DNA of 64,000 nucleotides from Erythrophleum ivorense (lineage: Eukaryota > Streptophyta > Magnoliopsida > Fabales > Fabaceae): positions 3,663,001 to 3,727,000 of the forward strand of contig JAIUCV010000002.1 in the NCBI GenBank assembly GCA_026724425.1, read 5' to 3'. A model generated the notes under the pieces. That model had not been told where the DNA came from and did not search any database. It worked only from the letters and a program-made list of their open reading frames with translations. Within the stretch, counting starts at the first letter, position 1. Every line of letters begins with the position of its first letter. Positions 49,691-61,388 of this stretch are shown in pieces. The position numbers were made by a program, and so were the translations under genes.

Positions 49691-50100
49691 TTCTATCCAC
49701 CGACAGAGTGGAATGGGGGAAGAAAATGCTGAGAACTCCTAAAATATTGATAATGGCATAAACAAGGTGACGCCTTATAAAATGTCATCCAATTTTTTTT
49801 TATGAATCTTATATTTATATTTTTTAATTTTGTAATTAAAATATAATAATTGTATAATTTAATTAAAAATTATATACTTATTTATAAAAATTATATATTT
49901 ATATTACATTTTAGTTAAAAATTTTGGTAATAAGAATATACATTTTTTATCTTTTCCTATAAAATGCATTCTCGCCATGCCTAGCGATGATGTTTGAAGT
50001 TGTAAAAGAACTTTACTTTTCAAAAGAACACACAGGAAACTTAGATGATGTCGTGTCCTGCATGATGCAGTGAATGTCGTATAATTTCACTCACACGTGA
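49690..50100. repeat. Fragment 1 of the third X block
   Basis: CACCGACAGAGTGGAATGGG at about 49698 matches about 1012 in copy A, and the homology continues to the TCATGTCCTTGC / TCGTGTCCTGC segment at about 50070 (1433 in copy A). Confidence 0.75.
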
Positions 50101-50565
50101 GTCCAAAAAGATTCCTCTCTCTTGAGAGAAATTCTTACATACACTAAGAGCGTCACATCATCTATACATTCAATGATTAAGATTTATTCTGTACGTGAAC
50201 CCTACCTATATTACACATGGACCCCATATGTACAAATTAAATTTTGGCCATTAGTTTCACTTGGTGCATGGTGCACCAAGTGCACCCCAAAAAGTTTTCC
50301 TCTCTTGATTCCCTCTTTATTATTATTTTCTTATAACACATGGATCATTTAGATTTTTTTATTTTTTTAAACTTAAATAATAATATTTTAAATTTTATAG
50401 TTAAAAAATTAATCTTGTTTTTATATTCTGAATTTTTATTATTTTTTAAATTAAATTTAAATCACCTAAATTAATTTAGATAGTTCAAATTTAATGCTAG
50501 AGAAAACAATAGAAAAAGCATAGTAGAAGATCCGGATCCAGCATGGGTCTCCATGTAATGTATTA
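50101..50565. other. Unassigned stretch with a 25-nt near-palindrome
   Basis: Not found in copies A or B. It includes a hairpin at 50258-50282 (arms CACTTGGTGC and GCACCAAGTG around 5 nt) and repeated AAAAAGNTTNCCTCTCT-type stretches near 50105 and 50291, suggesting a small MITE whose ends I cannot fix. Confidence 0.4.
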
Positions 50566-51135
50566 GGATGCGTTTAGAATGGCGTTGATGTACCCATGTT
50601 TCGAGCCAAACCTGGGTTTACACAGGAAAAGCTTATTTAGATCATGTTTGGATTTGTGTTTATGGTACCGCACCATGGTTTTGGAAATCCCAAAATCGCA
50701 TTGGGTTAAAGCATTTAATACTTGCTTTCTGCCAACGTAAATGCAGTACTAGACCTATGGTTTATGAAGTCTACGCTGCACTAAATGCAATTGAGACTGA
50801 GAATGAAAAGTATAAAACAAATGCAAAATTACACTACTGGTTTATGATATAAAGAGTATCTTGGTAAGTTCAAGCAACAGAGCATCCTTAAGAAGGAGAC
50901 TCATTTGAAAAATACAAAATTACACATGGAGATGCACAACCTAGCTCCTTAAAACAAATGTTTACATGCATGTAACCCGACTATTAACAAAGAAGATATC
51001 ACATATTTGACAGCTTAAGTTTCTATCAATTACACAGAATAACTTGCAAGAAAAGACATCAAATTCATGAGAGGAAAAGTAAAAGGGAAGAGAAGGTAAA
51101 CCAAACTATCTACTTGAAGGTAATGTCGAAGTATG

Positions 51136-51744
51136 TTAAGCAGCACCAGCAGTTATATTTCTAATTGTTTTTAGATCAAAGATTTCAATCTAGTATCCAT
51201 TAAGATCCTTAATGAATGCCATCCCTTTCGTTTCCTCTACAGAAATATCCTCAAAGAATATAAAAATTATAATGAATGCCATCCCTTTTTGTCTTAAAAA
51301 ATATATGTCCTAAAACTATTTCTCATTTCCACTGGGCGAATTAGACACTGTAATAGAAAGTCAACACTAGAAATGAATACTTCAACTACTATACTCTTTT
51401 TCTTTTTTTCTTGTTCCCTTTTCCGGATTGAATTAGACCACCAATGGCTATAACAATGACAGTCTAAAAAAAGACTTTAGTTTCAACTGATGTACAAATT
51501 ATTGAATATATCTTTCCCTTACCCCCTCCTAAAAAAAAGTTGCAAGGACAATAACTAAGTGCCATTCAGATTACATTATGTTCCTTCACCCCTTTCTCTA
51601 TAGATTGTATAACAAGAAGCCGAATATAAAGTGCTGAAAATTTTTCACCATCGGTTTTGCAGTCAAGTACAAACCAAAGCCATGAGGCTCTGAATTGCCA
51701 TCGTGGTACCCTTTGAACTCTGGATCACTTTCAATACCCCAGTT
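51136..51744 (-). pseudogene. GLX1: Captured glyoxalase I (lactoylglutathione lyase) exon fragments
   Basis: Two minus-strand pieces match plant glyoxalase I. At 51673-51744: NWGIESDPEFKGYHDGN then SEPHGFG, ending exactly where the conserved domain continues in the next exon, so an exon border is kept. At 51136-51255: KGMAFIKDLNGY, a TAG stop where the family has Trp, then IEIFDLKTIRNITAGAA and a natural stop. The remaining exons are absent. Glyoxalase I converts the methylglyoxal-glutathione adduct to S-lactoylglutathione; this copy cannot. Preservation of separate exons with intron-like DNA between them points to DNA-level capture by a transposon, not retroposition. Confidence 0.85.
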
Positions 51745-53038
51745 ACTGTACATTAAATGAGATTTCCTATATATTCATTTCTTCGAAGTGTCATATTCTC
51801 TCAACTTGTACAAGCAATTAAGCATTAACTATACAAATACTTTTATGTAAACTTGAAATTGAATACTCCAGAGACTGGCAAATTTAACTATATAAATCCA
51901 AATTGTCACTTACTTGCTTTCTGCAAATTTTATACTTGCTTTTTGCTAGTCCGACTACGTACTGCTTTCTACCGCTGCATGCATTGGGTTAAAGCATTAA
52001 AGGCACATTAATATCTCCAACTGTCAATGTCATTTATACCCAAGTTTCAAACTAATTTGAGGATACAGCAAACGCAGAGGATACATTGTCTATAATTTAA
52101 AACTGCATGTTCGGATTTCATCTCTGCCAACCTTGTTGCATGGGAATCTTTTGTTTCACTCTATTTTGCGGATATATTGTAGAGCCCAAGTCTCACTAGA
52201 AGCCAGTCAAGTGCTCAACTCCAATCCGTTTCTAAACGTTCCTATTCAGATAGGTGAGAATCTTACGAACGTCCTTCATCTTCTTCCTCTGATCTCTTGC
52301 AGGTAATTTCTTCTTCCTCTGATTTGTCTTTTTCCTCCTTCATACTAGTTACACAAAGCATATTCATGCCTAACGTCTTCATACCTGCCATTCCAAACGC
52401 ACACGAAGCATATTCATACTGCTTCTTTTTTCATGCATGCCTAACGTCTTCATACCGCTTTTATTTTTATTAATCATTTATAAATCATAAAGAAAATTCC
52501 TTTTTCATTTATATAATACAAATGATTATCTTTTTGGATTATATATATGTAGTATTCTTTTTAATTTCCTTTTCATTAGTGTTATTCATATAATATATAG
52601 GATAATATTGAAAAAAGGGACATAATAAATCAAATATAACAAAAAATGCAACTAATTGGATAAAAAATCATTTCTTAAAAATGCTATATAATTGACTAAA
52701 ATTAAATTATTAGCATTTTGCAACTAAAGAATACAACTTATTTATAAAAAGTAATGTTTTAAAACCTAACTCATATATTAAAACATATAATATATTAAAA
52801 AATTGTTTAAGCTTATGGATGAGCTCCTTTATGTTTTTATTTCTTTCTTTTTTTTAATACTTAAGAATCATACATTTTCTAGGTTCTTATTTTTCCGGTT
52901 TGTTCTCTTAAATTGTTGAGCCTTAATAGTTTTGTTAACAATGTTAATGATTTTGCTACTTATTACTGTATGTGGGCTTATTGAAAATTTATGCATGCTA
53001 GCCTTAGTTCTTTATAATTTATTTGGCTACATAGAAAA

Positions 53039-53875
53039 ATGAGTTCTCAAAAAAAGGATGTGTGGGATCCAAGAACAATTGAACATTTTGTTAAAGCATG
53101 CTTGGACCAAGTCCAAAAGGGAGAACGCAATGGAACAACCTTAACGAAGAAAGGGTGGAAGGTTGCCATTGAGCAATTCAATGGATTGACTAGACGAAAT
53201 TATGATAGAGTTCAACTGAAAAACAAATGGGATAGCTTAAAAAAAGAATGGTCAGTATGGCATAAATTGTTTGCCAAAGAAACAGGCTTAGGGTGGGACA
53301 GTGTGAAAATGACCGTTGATGCACCTGATGAGTGATGGGAGAAGAAGGAATTGGTAGGCTGTGCAACAACATGTACTTGTAAGTTAATTGTAATATTTTT
53401 GCTTAATTATTTGCCAAATTGATGAGTTGTCTTATACATGTAGGAAAATCTACAATATGCAAAATTTAAGTATAAGGGACTTCCATTTGCCCAAGAGTTA
53501 ACTATACTTCTTAAAGATGTAGTTGCAACTGAACAATTTGCATGGGCACCATCGTCAATGACATTCCCCAATGGCCTGCTTGAAAGTGAGGATGGGTACC
53601 GCCCGAACCTAGACAATATTGGGTTAGATATAGAGGAAGGATCTGGTGATAGTGAAGATAATAATGTTAGGGCAACGAAAGGAGTTGCAAATATCAATCT
53701 ATACCCATCCCAGGAAACTAGTGGCCAGATAAGTGGTGGAAAGAGAAAGAGAGGTGACCCTAGTGAACGAACAAGTAAGGCCAAAGTCCCTGCAGTATCA
53801 AAAATAGCTGACGTTATAAGTGTCATTACAAATATATGTCGCTTCGGTCCTACAGAACAACTGGAACATCAATGA
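53039..53875 (+). pseudogene. PIF/Harbinger ORF1-type Myb/SANT-like protein, nearly intact
   Basis: Exon 1 starts at ATG 53039. The Myb/SANT-like domain is clear: VWDPRTIEHFVKACLDQ, LTKKGWKVAIEQFNGLT and QLKNKWDSLKKEWSVWHKL (residues about 8-80). After VDAPDE the expected Trp-Trp reads as TGA-TGG, a nonsense change. A second exon from 53444 (ENLQYAKFKYKGLPFAQEL) is open to 53875 and holds an acidic stretch and a KRKRGDPSERTSKAK nuclear-localisation-like segment. The gene is upstream of, and on the same strand as, the transposase remnant, the usual ORF1-ORF2 layout of plant Harbinger elements. Confidence 0.85.
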
Positions 53876-54479
53876 AAGAAGTGATGGTTGAGTTAAACTT
53901 AATTAATGAGATTGTCTGTGATCCAGTGTAGTATGCAAATTGCTGTCAAATGATGATATATAAACAAAATTGGGAGATGTTTGTCACTTTCATGGATATG
54001 AGTATCGGAGGTTGATTTGGTTTCGACATGCAGTAGATAATCTACTTCCATTTATGAAATTTTCACCATGAGTTGACTTATAATTTGTATTTGGGTTATA
54101 TTTTATCTGTTTGTGATGGTACTATACTTTTCTATTCAGATTGTGCTTTTATATACAAGTTATGTTTTTATGTTTTGTGATGGTATTCAGACTATGCTTT
54201 TATCTTTGGACTATGATTTATAGGTTTCTGATGGTATTATGCTTTTGTATTCAGTTTGTTCTTTTATGGATTTGTGATTGTAATGTGTCATTATATTCAG
54301 ACTATACTTTATTGATTTATATTCACACCATAATACTTTTTTTTAGGTATAAATAGAATTTAAGGAAATAAAAGATAGAGAAATGAAAACTGAAACGACA
54401 TAAGTTCTTTCTCGAGAGTATTACTTACTTGCATGAGATTGACCTTCAAATATATTAAGCCACAAAATCAAGCATTTCG
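53876..54479. other. Spacer between Harbinger ORF1 and transposase
   Basis: No recognised coding sequence; the N-terminal half of the transposase appears to have been lost here. A TTCAGACTATGCTTTTAT-like sentence repeats several times between 54130 and 54310, giving a loose tandem repeat. Confidence 0.5.
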
Positions 54480-55310
54480 TGCAGCTCATTTGAAGATTCG
54501 AAACGACTCACGATACTGACCATTTTTCAAGAATGTCATTGGAGCAATTGATGGAACTTATATACCATGTGTGGTTAGCCCTAGTGAACAACCAAGACTT
54601 ATTGGTAGAAAAGGACATCCAACACAAAATGTTATGGCTGTATGTGATTGGAACATGTGTTTCACATTTGCCTTGCCCAGTTGAAAAAGTACTGCCCATG
54701 ATGTTTGTATATTTTCTTATACTCTCACGACTCCGAACATGAACTTCTCCCATCCTCCTCTAAGTATATTCATGCCCTAACTGTTATGGTTACAATTTTT
54801 TTTACAATAATTAATGTGTAATACTTTAATTATTTATTAGGTAAATTTTATCTGGTGGATGCTGGCTATCCAACCCCAATTAGATACATTGGTTCGTATA
54901 AATGTGAGCGTTATCATCTCCTTGACTTTAGACGTTCTTCCAAATTTAAAAATGGTCATTCAACTATTACCATTCAAGTTTGAGGTGCATTATAGAAAGA
55001 ACTTTTAGGGTATGGAAGAATAGGTTCAAAATTTTACGGTGCATGACAGAGTTCAAAATTGAAACACAAGTGCAGATAGTTAGTGCGACAATGGCTATAC
55101 ATAATTTTATTAGAAGGAATTTTAAAATAGATATTGAGTTTAGCCATCTTGAAGATGAAAGCTAATTTGAAGGAGAAACTGATGAGCACATTGGCCTAGA
55201 TCCATTGCCAAGTATAAACATTGTCTCTTTATCTGAAATGGATCTATTTCGAGACACCATTCGAGATCAAATTGCACTACATGTGCAAAATAACTAGGAG
55301 TTTTAATACG
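54480..55310 (+). pseudogene. PIF/Harbinger DDE transposase remnant
   Basis: Plus-strand pieces: FFKNVIGAIDGTYIPCVV, GRKGHPTQNVMAVCDWNMCF (about 54520-54670), KFYLVDAGYPTPIRYIGSYK and CERYHLLDFRRSS (54840-54945), IIERTFRVWKNRFKILRCM and QIVSATMAIHNFIRR (54980-55120), SHLEDES and LDPLPSINIVS. The three catalytic acids can be recognised (D of IDGT, D of VCDW, E of ERTF), but the N-terminal helix-turn-helix part is missing, a Trp before FFKN is TGA, and there are frameshifts near 54690 and 54960. Inactive. Confidence 0.88.
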
Positions 55311-55693
55311 TTGTAATGCTTTATTCTTATACTATGCATATTTGTAGACTTAACTAAAATATTTTATTTTTAATTTATATTTTAATTCTAATATCAAACA
55401 AAAATAAAAAGATATATTATGCTATATTATTTGTTAAATGCTATTTAAAAAATAATAATATTATAAGAATAAATCAAACAAAATAATACAACTATCTTTT
55501 TTAGTAATTTTACACTTAAAAGTGATTCTGGTATATAATATTCAAACAAATCAATTCTCCCAAAATTACTTTTCAACTAAATTTTCTAAACATAAATCAC
55601 TTTCATGTAAATCTACTTTTACACAGAATCAGTTCTACAAAATCAAATTTACCAAAACCAATTTTATTCACTATCAATGCAAACACACACTTA

Positions 55694-56138
55694 GCCTGTT
55701 AGTCATTGTGGTCAATGTACCTAGGTGTGTGTGCCAACCATGGAATCTATTCCTTTTGCATTTGTACTAAACTAAGAGTCGGTGTTATCCCGATTTAATA
55801 AAATTTACTACTAAAAAATAATAATTATCATATTAATTATAATTTAAGAATAATATCAAAAAATTTTATTTATATAAATTGATTAGTATACTAATCCTAA
55901 ACAAATATTTATATTTTTTAAGACTAGATTTGAATACAATTTGTTTTATATTTTTACAATCACATTTTTTAATTAACCATAATAAATATATAATTTAATT
56001 AAAAAGCTATATACTTCTCTTAAAATCATATATATATAATTAAAAAATTTATTTATAATATTTTGATTAAAAAATTTAATTGTAAGAATATAAGATACTA
56101 TATATAATTTTTTTTCATATTTTTATTTCCTCTTTACC

Positions 56139-56176
<38 letters not shown>

Positions 56177-57015
56177 TAATTCATTCTTTAAATTATTGAG
56201 ATGATTTTAATATTATCCTTCTATTTATAATACTTTCCAAAAATTAATGATAAATAACAAAAAAATTACTAATTTGAACATTTGTAATTTAATTAACATT
56301 ACTATTAACTCACTCCTATTAATAGCTCATTCCTAACTCAGATTTACTTTTGATTTCTGAATAGAAATAATAACATTACAAATGTTTTTAAAATTAATAA
56401 ATTAAGTCAAAAAAATGATTTATGTGAAACAAAATTAAAACGATCTTCAACAATTAGATTCCTTTTAGTAACAATATTTTATTAGACTGACTATCTAAAT
56501 TTTTAACAAGATACAGTAGTAGGGACCAATAGTAGTAAAAGAAAGCAGTTTTGATCTTTAGAAATATTGTAATCAATATGAGCTAATAAAATTTTGCTTG
56601 TTGTATGAGAAAGAAATTTAATGGCCTAAATTGGTAATGGAAAGAAAAAATATTAGAATTTAGGATATAGGCTTTTGTAATCATTACTCAATCATTTTTA
56701 TTTTTTTATTTATATTTTTAAATTATAAATATAGAAGTCATTTTCAATCTTTGAAATTATTTTATTATTTATTTATTTATTTATTTATTTATTACTTTAT
56801 GTACCAAATGACAACGTCAAGGGGCAAGAAATTGACATATAATTGACTGATGCATGCATGCACACATAGTGAAAAATGATTAGTTAGGGTTTTTGACCAA
56901 ACATTAGAAAAGAACGGAGCAAAGCGAATTTTGCAGTTGTCAATCAATTGAAGATTGCGTTGAACATGGCTCTGATAACTGGGCGGGACATATTTCGATG
57001 AAGTGATTTACCAAG
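55694..57015. other. Fragment 2 of the third X block and filler
   Basis: From about 56125 the sequence is collinear with 1675-1880 of copy A (AATATTATCCTTCTATTTATAATA type), and 56810-56965 matches 2250-2425 (GGGGCAAGAAATTGACATAT). Microsatellites: (TTA)n at 56140-56176 and (TTTA)n at about 56765-56795. No gene. Confidence 0.65.
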
Positions 57016-57239
57016 CGTTTGGATGGGGTGATTATTGGAGGGAAAAGAAAGGGAGGGAGAGAAAACGGAGATTTCCCCCATTTGGGTCGAGGAGAAATCG
57101 GGGGAGAGAAGAGACTCGCAGGAGAAAAGTACAATGGGCCCCACGCACAATTTTCCCCCCCGAATTTGGAGAGATTGGGAGAGAAAACGCGTTCAGTGAT
57201 AATTATTTCCAAAATTACCCTTCTTTATTCCAGTAAAAT

Positions 57240-59410
57240 GTCCGGCGGATCCCGTTAAACGCGTATACAAATTAGGTTATCTTTTCCATTTTATTGCGGC
57301 AGATCTCCCAGGATTTGATTTCCTTTTCGATTCATCGCTTTGTCTCCAGAACTTTGAAGAACCAACTTGCTATTCCAACCATCCCCTGTCTGCAAGGTTT
57401 TTTCCCTTTTTCCCTATCTTCTTCCTCCTTCTCATCTTCCATAATATCAGTGTATTTGTATGTTTCGGATGCAATGGACCGATTTCGTATAACACTATTA
57501 CAATAATGTCCTATTTTGCTATCAGAATAAACCCAAAAATTTGATTCTATCTGAAAATTAAAAAGATTGATATTTACATGTGTATTTTGTTTTTCTCCCA
57601 CACGCTAACATGGAACCAACAGAAATGGATGAAAAAATTTCAACCTACAAAGATAAGGAAGACAAAATATGATATTACGATGAGCGAACTAATCCTGACA
57701 TTTTTCATCATTTGACATAGGTTGTAATCATCCTCTAATTATGATAGGAATATAAATTTGTCAAAACCCCTGCTCTATTTTGTATATCAAAAATTACTCT
57801 CAGAATTTCTTTATCCCTGTTCTTATAAAAAATAGGCGTAAAACCAAATTATAAATAATAATAAAATTGTAAAATATCAAACTATCGAAAATACAGGTAA
57901 AATCAAATTATATGTGTTAATGAAACAATAGAAAAAAAAAATTAAAGAAAATAGATGTAAAATGAAATTGCAAATAATAATGAAATGACAAATCGTAAAA
58001 TCAAATTATAAATATTAGGAGAGGAAAAAAATTAAAGAAAATAGATGTAAAATGAAATAACAAATAATAATGAAATGACAAATCGTAAAATCAAATTATA
58101 AATATTAATTAAGGGATAGAAAAAAAATTAAAGGAATAGATGTAAAATAAAATTACAAATAATAATAAAATGACAAATCATAAAATCAAATTATAAATGT
58201 TAATTAAGGAATAGAAAAAGAAATTTTCAAAAAACAGATGTAAAGTCAAATTATAAATAATAATGAAATTACAAATCAAACTATAGAAAATAAATGTAAA
58301 AGAAAATTATACATAATCAAAGAAAAATAATCAAAGAAAAAAAAAAGGTTTAAAATGACGAAGGGGGCAGTCGAACCGTCCGACTGCTTTGCAGTCGGAC
58401 AACTTGTCCGACCGCTCCCAATTCCATTTTTTTTTTAATTTCGATTTTTAATAAAATTTTGATTTTCAATTTTTTCCCTTAAAGCTTTGATTGTTTTAAT
58501 TAAATAATTAAGGTATTAAAATATATTAATTTACTTCACAATAAGATAATCAATTGCAGAAACCTTTATTGTTTTTAAAAATAAAACGTATCAGAATGTG
58601 AAAAATTATTTGGATATTATTGCGCCCAGTTGCAAATTTTTTTTTTCCTTCCTAAAAACTTTGATTAATGAAATGTTTTTTTTAAGCTTTGATTGTTTTA
58701 ATTAAGTTAATACTATTAAAGTATATAAATTTTTGTTACAATACGATAATCAATTGAAGAAAATTTTATTGTTTTTAAAAATATAATGCATTAGAAGATG
58801 AAAAATAATTTTACTATTATGTGTGTGTGGGAACTCTGAAATTTATTTTAATAAAATTTCAAAAAGTTAATGTTTAATATTAATGAAATGAATATTAGTA
58901 TTTATCATATTATATAAAATACAAATGAAATGATATTTATATCAAAATATATATAGTTGTTGTTGAATGCTTCGTAAAATAAACCATATCAATTTGTATC
59001 ATTTCTTATTTCTTATGCTTTCATCCTTGATAACTTTAGATTATTTATTTGGATATGTACAATATATTCATATTACATATATATATATATATATATATAT
59101 ATGTTTTTGTGTAATATATTATTAAAATGAAATTAGATCGGATATACTAATAGTTGTATTTAATGAATATATATATATATATATATATTATAAATATATA
59201 TTTATAAGCAATAACCAAAAGCAAAATAAATAAATATATAAATATATATGTTCATACAGTTATAATATTTTTATTTTATAATGCTAATAGGTTTGAAATA
59301 CCAAATTTTTACATATTTTTACATTATTCTTCATCGTTATCATCTCCTTCATCATCATCATCTTCATCTTCAGCTTCATCTCTATCTAGAGATATTGTAC
59401 ATTTTTTCTT
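57240..59410. other. AT-rich internal part of the 6.8-kb element
   Basis: No gene seen. It contains several rough direct repeats of AAATAGATGTAAAATGAAAT type at 57950-58300, two (TA)n runs at 59077-59101 and 59168-59189, and the GC-rich hairpin at 58378-58400. Confidence 0.55.
58378..58400. repeat. Perfect GC-rich hairpin
   Basis: GTCCGACTGC, a 3-nt loop, and its exact complement GCAGTCGGAC, followed by another GTCCGAC at 58406. It stands out in DNA that is mostly A and T. Related motifs occur at 35658-35822. Confidence 0.8.
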
Positions 59411-60862
59411 TTAGGATGAACGTCTTCCTCTTGGTTCTCCATAATTACTCTGTGTTATTTGTTGTAATTGGGTGCGCAGTTCTTCAATTTGTCTTTGTTG
59501 GTCTTGAAACATACCTTGATATGATTGCGTAGAAATATTAATAAATTCAGTACGTAACATATCTTGTATGTAATTTGAGTGTGGATACGGAGGTAATTGA
59601 CTTGAAGTTCCTTCTTCATTATAGGTATACCCTTGTTTGGAATTTCCAAAAATTTTGCAAGATATGTTACCAAGCCCATAAACGGCGCCACACTTTTTTC
59701 CACCAGCAGCACTAATAAACGTATTCATATAAGAGGTATTGTCACTTGAAGCATGGTCAGTGTCTTTTTGTTTAATATATTCATCCTAAAAAAAAAGCAA
59801 ACGATTAGAAGCAAAAGAAAAATTAAAATTGCCACCAAATCAAAAGAATACAAATAAAATATCTAACAATATTTCTAATCTTCATACCCATATGGTTTTT
59901 GACTTTTCGTCTACCCATGCTTTGCTAGATTTACGTTGATGAGTTTTTATGTAAACTTCAGAAAATGAAGGATCCCGTCCTAATTAATAATTAGTCTAAT
60001 TACGCTACATGAGTCTACGTAACAAAGTAAGAAATAATTTGTCTAAGTATGCCAGTGTAAAAAGTATGAAATAAATACATTATTTATATACCAATTGCCT
60101 AGCATGCTCTTCCATCGACGTAAAACCTCCGGTGTGCAATGAAGCATGGGCGCGATTTTTCTTCTTTTGTGCACTAGTAGAACGAAATGTTTCAGAATCC
60201 CAATAGCAACACAGATCGTTCCAAATGTTTTGTTTAATCCAGTCAGGTCGTTTGCGCGTTTCACGTACATGTCCAATTACATCTTTTAATCGAAACTTTA
60301 CTCGATTCTTTCAGTTTGCCCAAATATCAGGATGATGTCTTGGTTCCCAGCAATAAAGTTTCTTCCAAATCACGTATGATATCAATAATGATTATACGTT
60401 TAAAACTTATTTTGTAATTATTTAGTTATTATCTGCAATGTAATAAATAGGAAAATGCATACCTGAAATTCATGAAACCAGAGGTATTGATATTCTAGTG
60501 GCACTTCCGTCCAGCAATTCCACGGACCATCATATTTATTTTTAAAAATTTTGACAATAGCAGTACCAACGTCTTTATCATTTGGGGTAAATCTAAAAAT
60601 ATAAGAAATAGTGAAATATATTATTATCCTACAGATAATATTGTTAAACCAAACAATAAAACAAAATGATATACCCTGTGCCACTAGGTCTAATTAGCAT
60701 CGGTTGATCTTGTTCATTATGGTGTTCATTCGTGTGCTCATCATCAGGATCGTTAGACTCTTGTTGAAAGTTCTCCAGAGTTGGCTGTGTTTCTTCCCTA
60801 GCATTAGATGACTCTGGTTGTGACAAATTACCTCGTGTTCTCCGGCCCCTTCTCAAAGACAT
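59411..60862 (-). pseudogene. Ptta/En/Spm (Transposase_24) family gene, broken copy P1
   Basis: Exons on the minus strand: 60675-60862 (MSLRRGRRTRGNL, then acidic), 60463-60592 (FTPNDKDVGTAIVKIFKNKY), 60092-60361 (HVRETRKRPDWIKQNIWNDL, LHTGGFTSMEEHA), a piece near 59890-59975 (THQRKSSKAWVDEKSK), and 59411-59790 (SAAGGKKCGAVYGLGN, then a Gln-rich coiled-coil-like tail). The first two junctions keep the phase of the sister gene at 61389-62727. The third exon has an in-frame TGA at 60311-60313 where the sister reads Phe, and the next splice junction does not restore the frame. So it is a pseudogene. The family is linked with plant DNA transposons; its biochemical role is not clear. Confidence 0.8.
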
Positions 60863-61388
60863 CCTGTAATGTTATTCATACCATTTACTACATACACATT
60901 TTTTAACACTACAAAAAAATATGATATCCCAAGCTTCCCTTCTTACCTTGTGAACGTTGCAGACCTTTGTGGAAACTGTCCTCAATGACTTTCACTTCCT
61001 CTTTGATAAATGGATTGGGGCAGTATAAGGGAGATATATATAGCAGAAAGTTATGTTTATCTATAATGTGCATATATGTCCTTGATGGTGTGACATGCGG
61101 GACCACTGAGGAAGATAAATACAAATGTGGAAGGAAAAGTATTGTCATCCCATGTGATATACAAGCAAAAGTAAAAAAGTACTAATCACATAAGTGCAAA
61201 AGATTCCATTGACATATAATATCACAATATGAGTGGGACCTAATGAAAGTGACCACATACGTGAGAAAGCTGCTATTGACATATAACTAGCTGTATGTTA
61301 AGAATTAAATTTGGAACCAACGTCCATGTAGCTAAAAGGGTTGTTATCCACCTTATATTACATTAATTATAATTATTACAGGACGCGT
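60863..61388. other. Spacer between the two Transposase_24 genes
   Basis: About 525 bp that would hold the promoter of P1 and the 3' end of P2. A CACTACAAAAAAA string at about 60908 is noted, but no partner was found. The frames at 60909-61185 have no motif. Confidence 0.45.

Larger units (their letters stand above)
50566..55690 (+). mobile_element. PIF/Harbinger element with captured glyoxalase I exons
   Basis: The 5.1-kb unit lies between two TTA triplets (50563-50565 and 55691-55693), the PIF/Harbinger target preference. The left end is GGATGCGTTTAGAATGGC and the right end on the minus strand is GTGTGTGTTTGCATTG, about 10 of 16 matching, so the pairing is tentative. Inside, on the plus strand, lie an ORF1-type Myb/SANT gene (53039-53875) and a DDE transposase remnant (54480-55310); on the minus strand lie two glyoxalase I exon pieces (51136-51744). 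A better inverted match to the left end, GTGCGTTTGGAATGGC, occurs at about 52385-52400 (minus strand), so the left 1.8 kb may itself be a nested Pack-type element. The genes are broken and the element is not autonomous. Confidence 0.6.

Noticed and set aside
60906..60922. CACTACAAAAAAA string resembling a CACTA end
   Set aside because: No inverted partner nearby, no subterminal repeats, and it falls in the spacer between two genes of another element.
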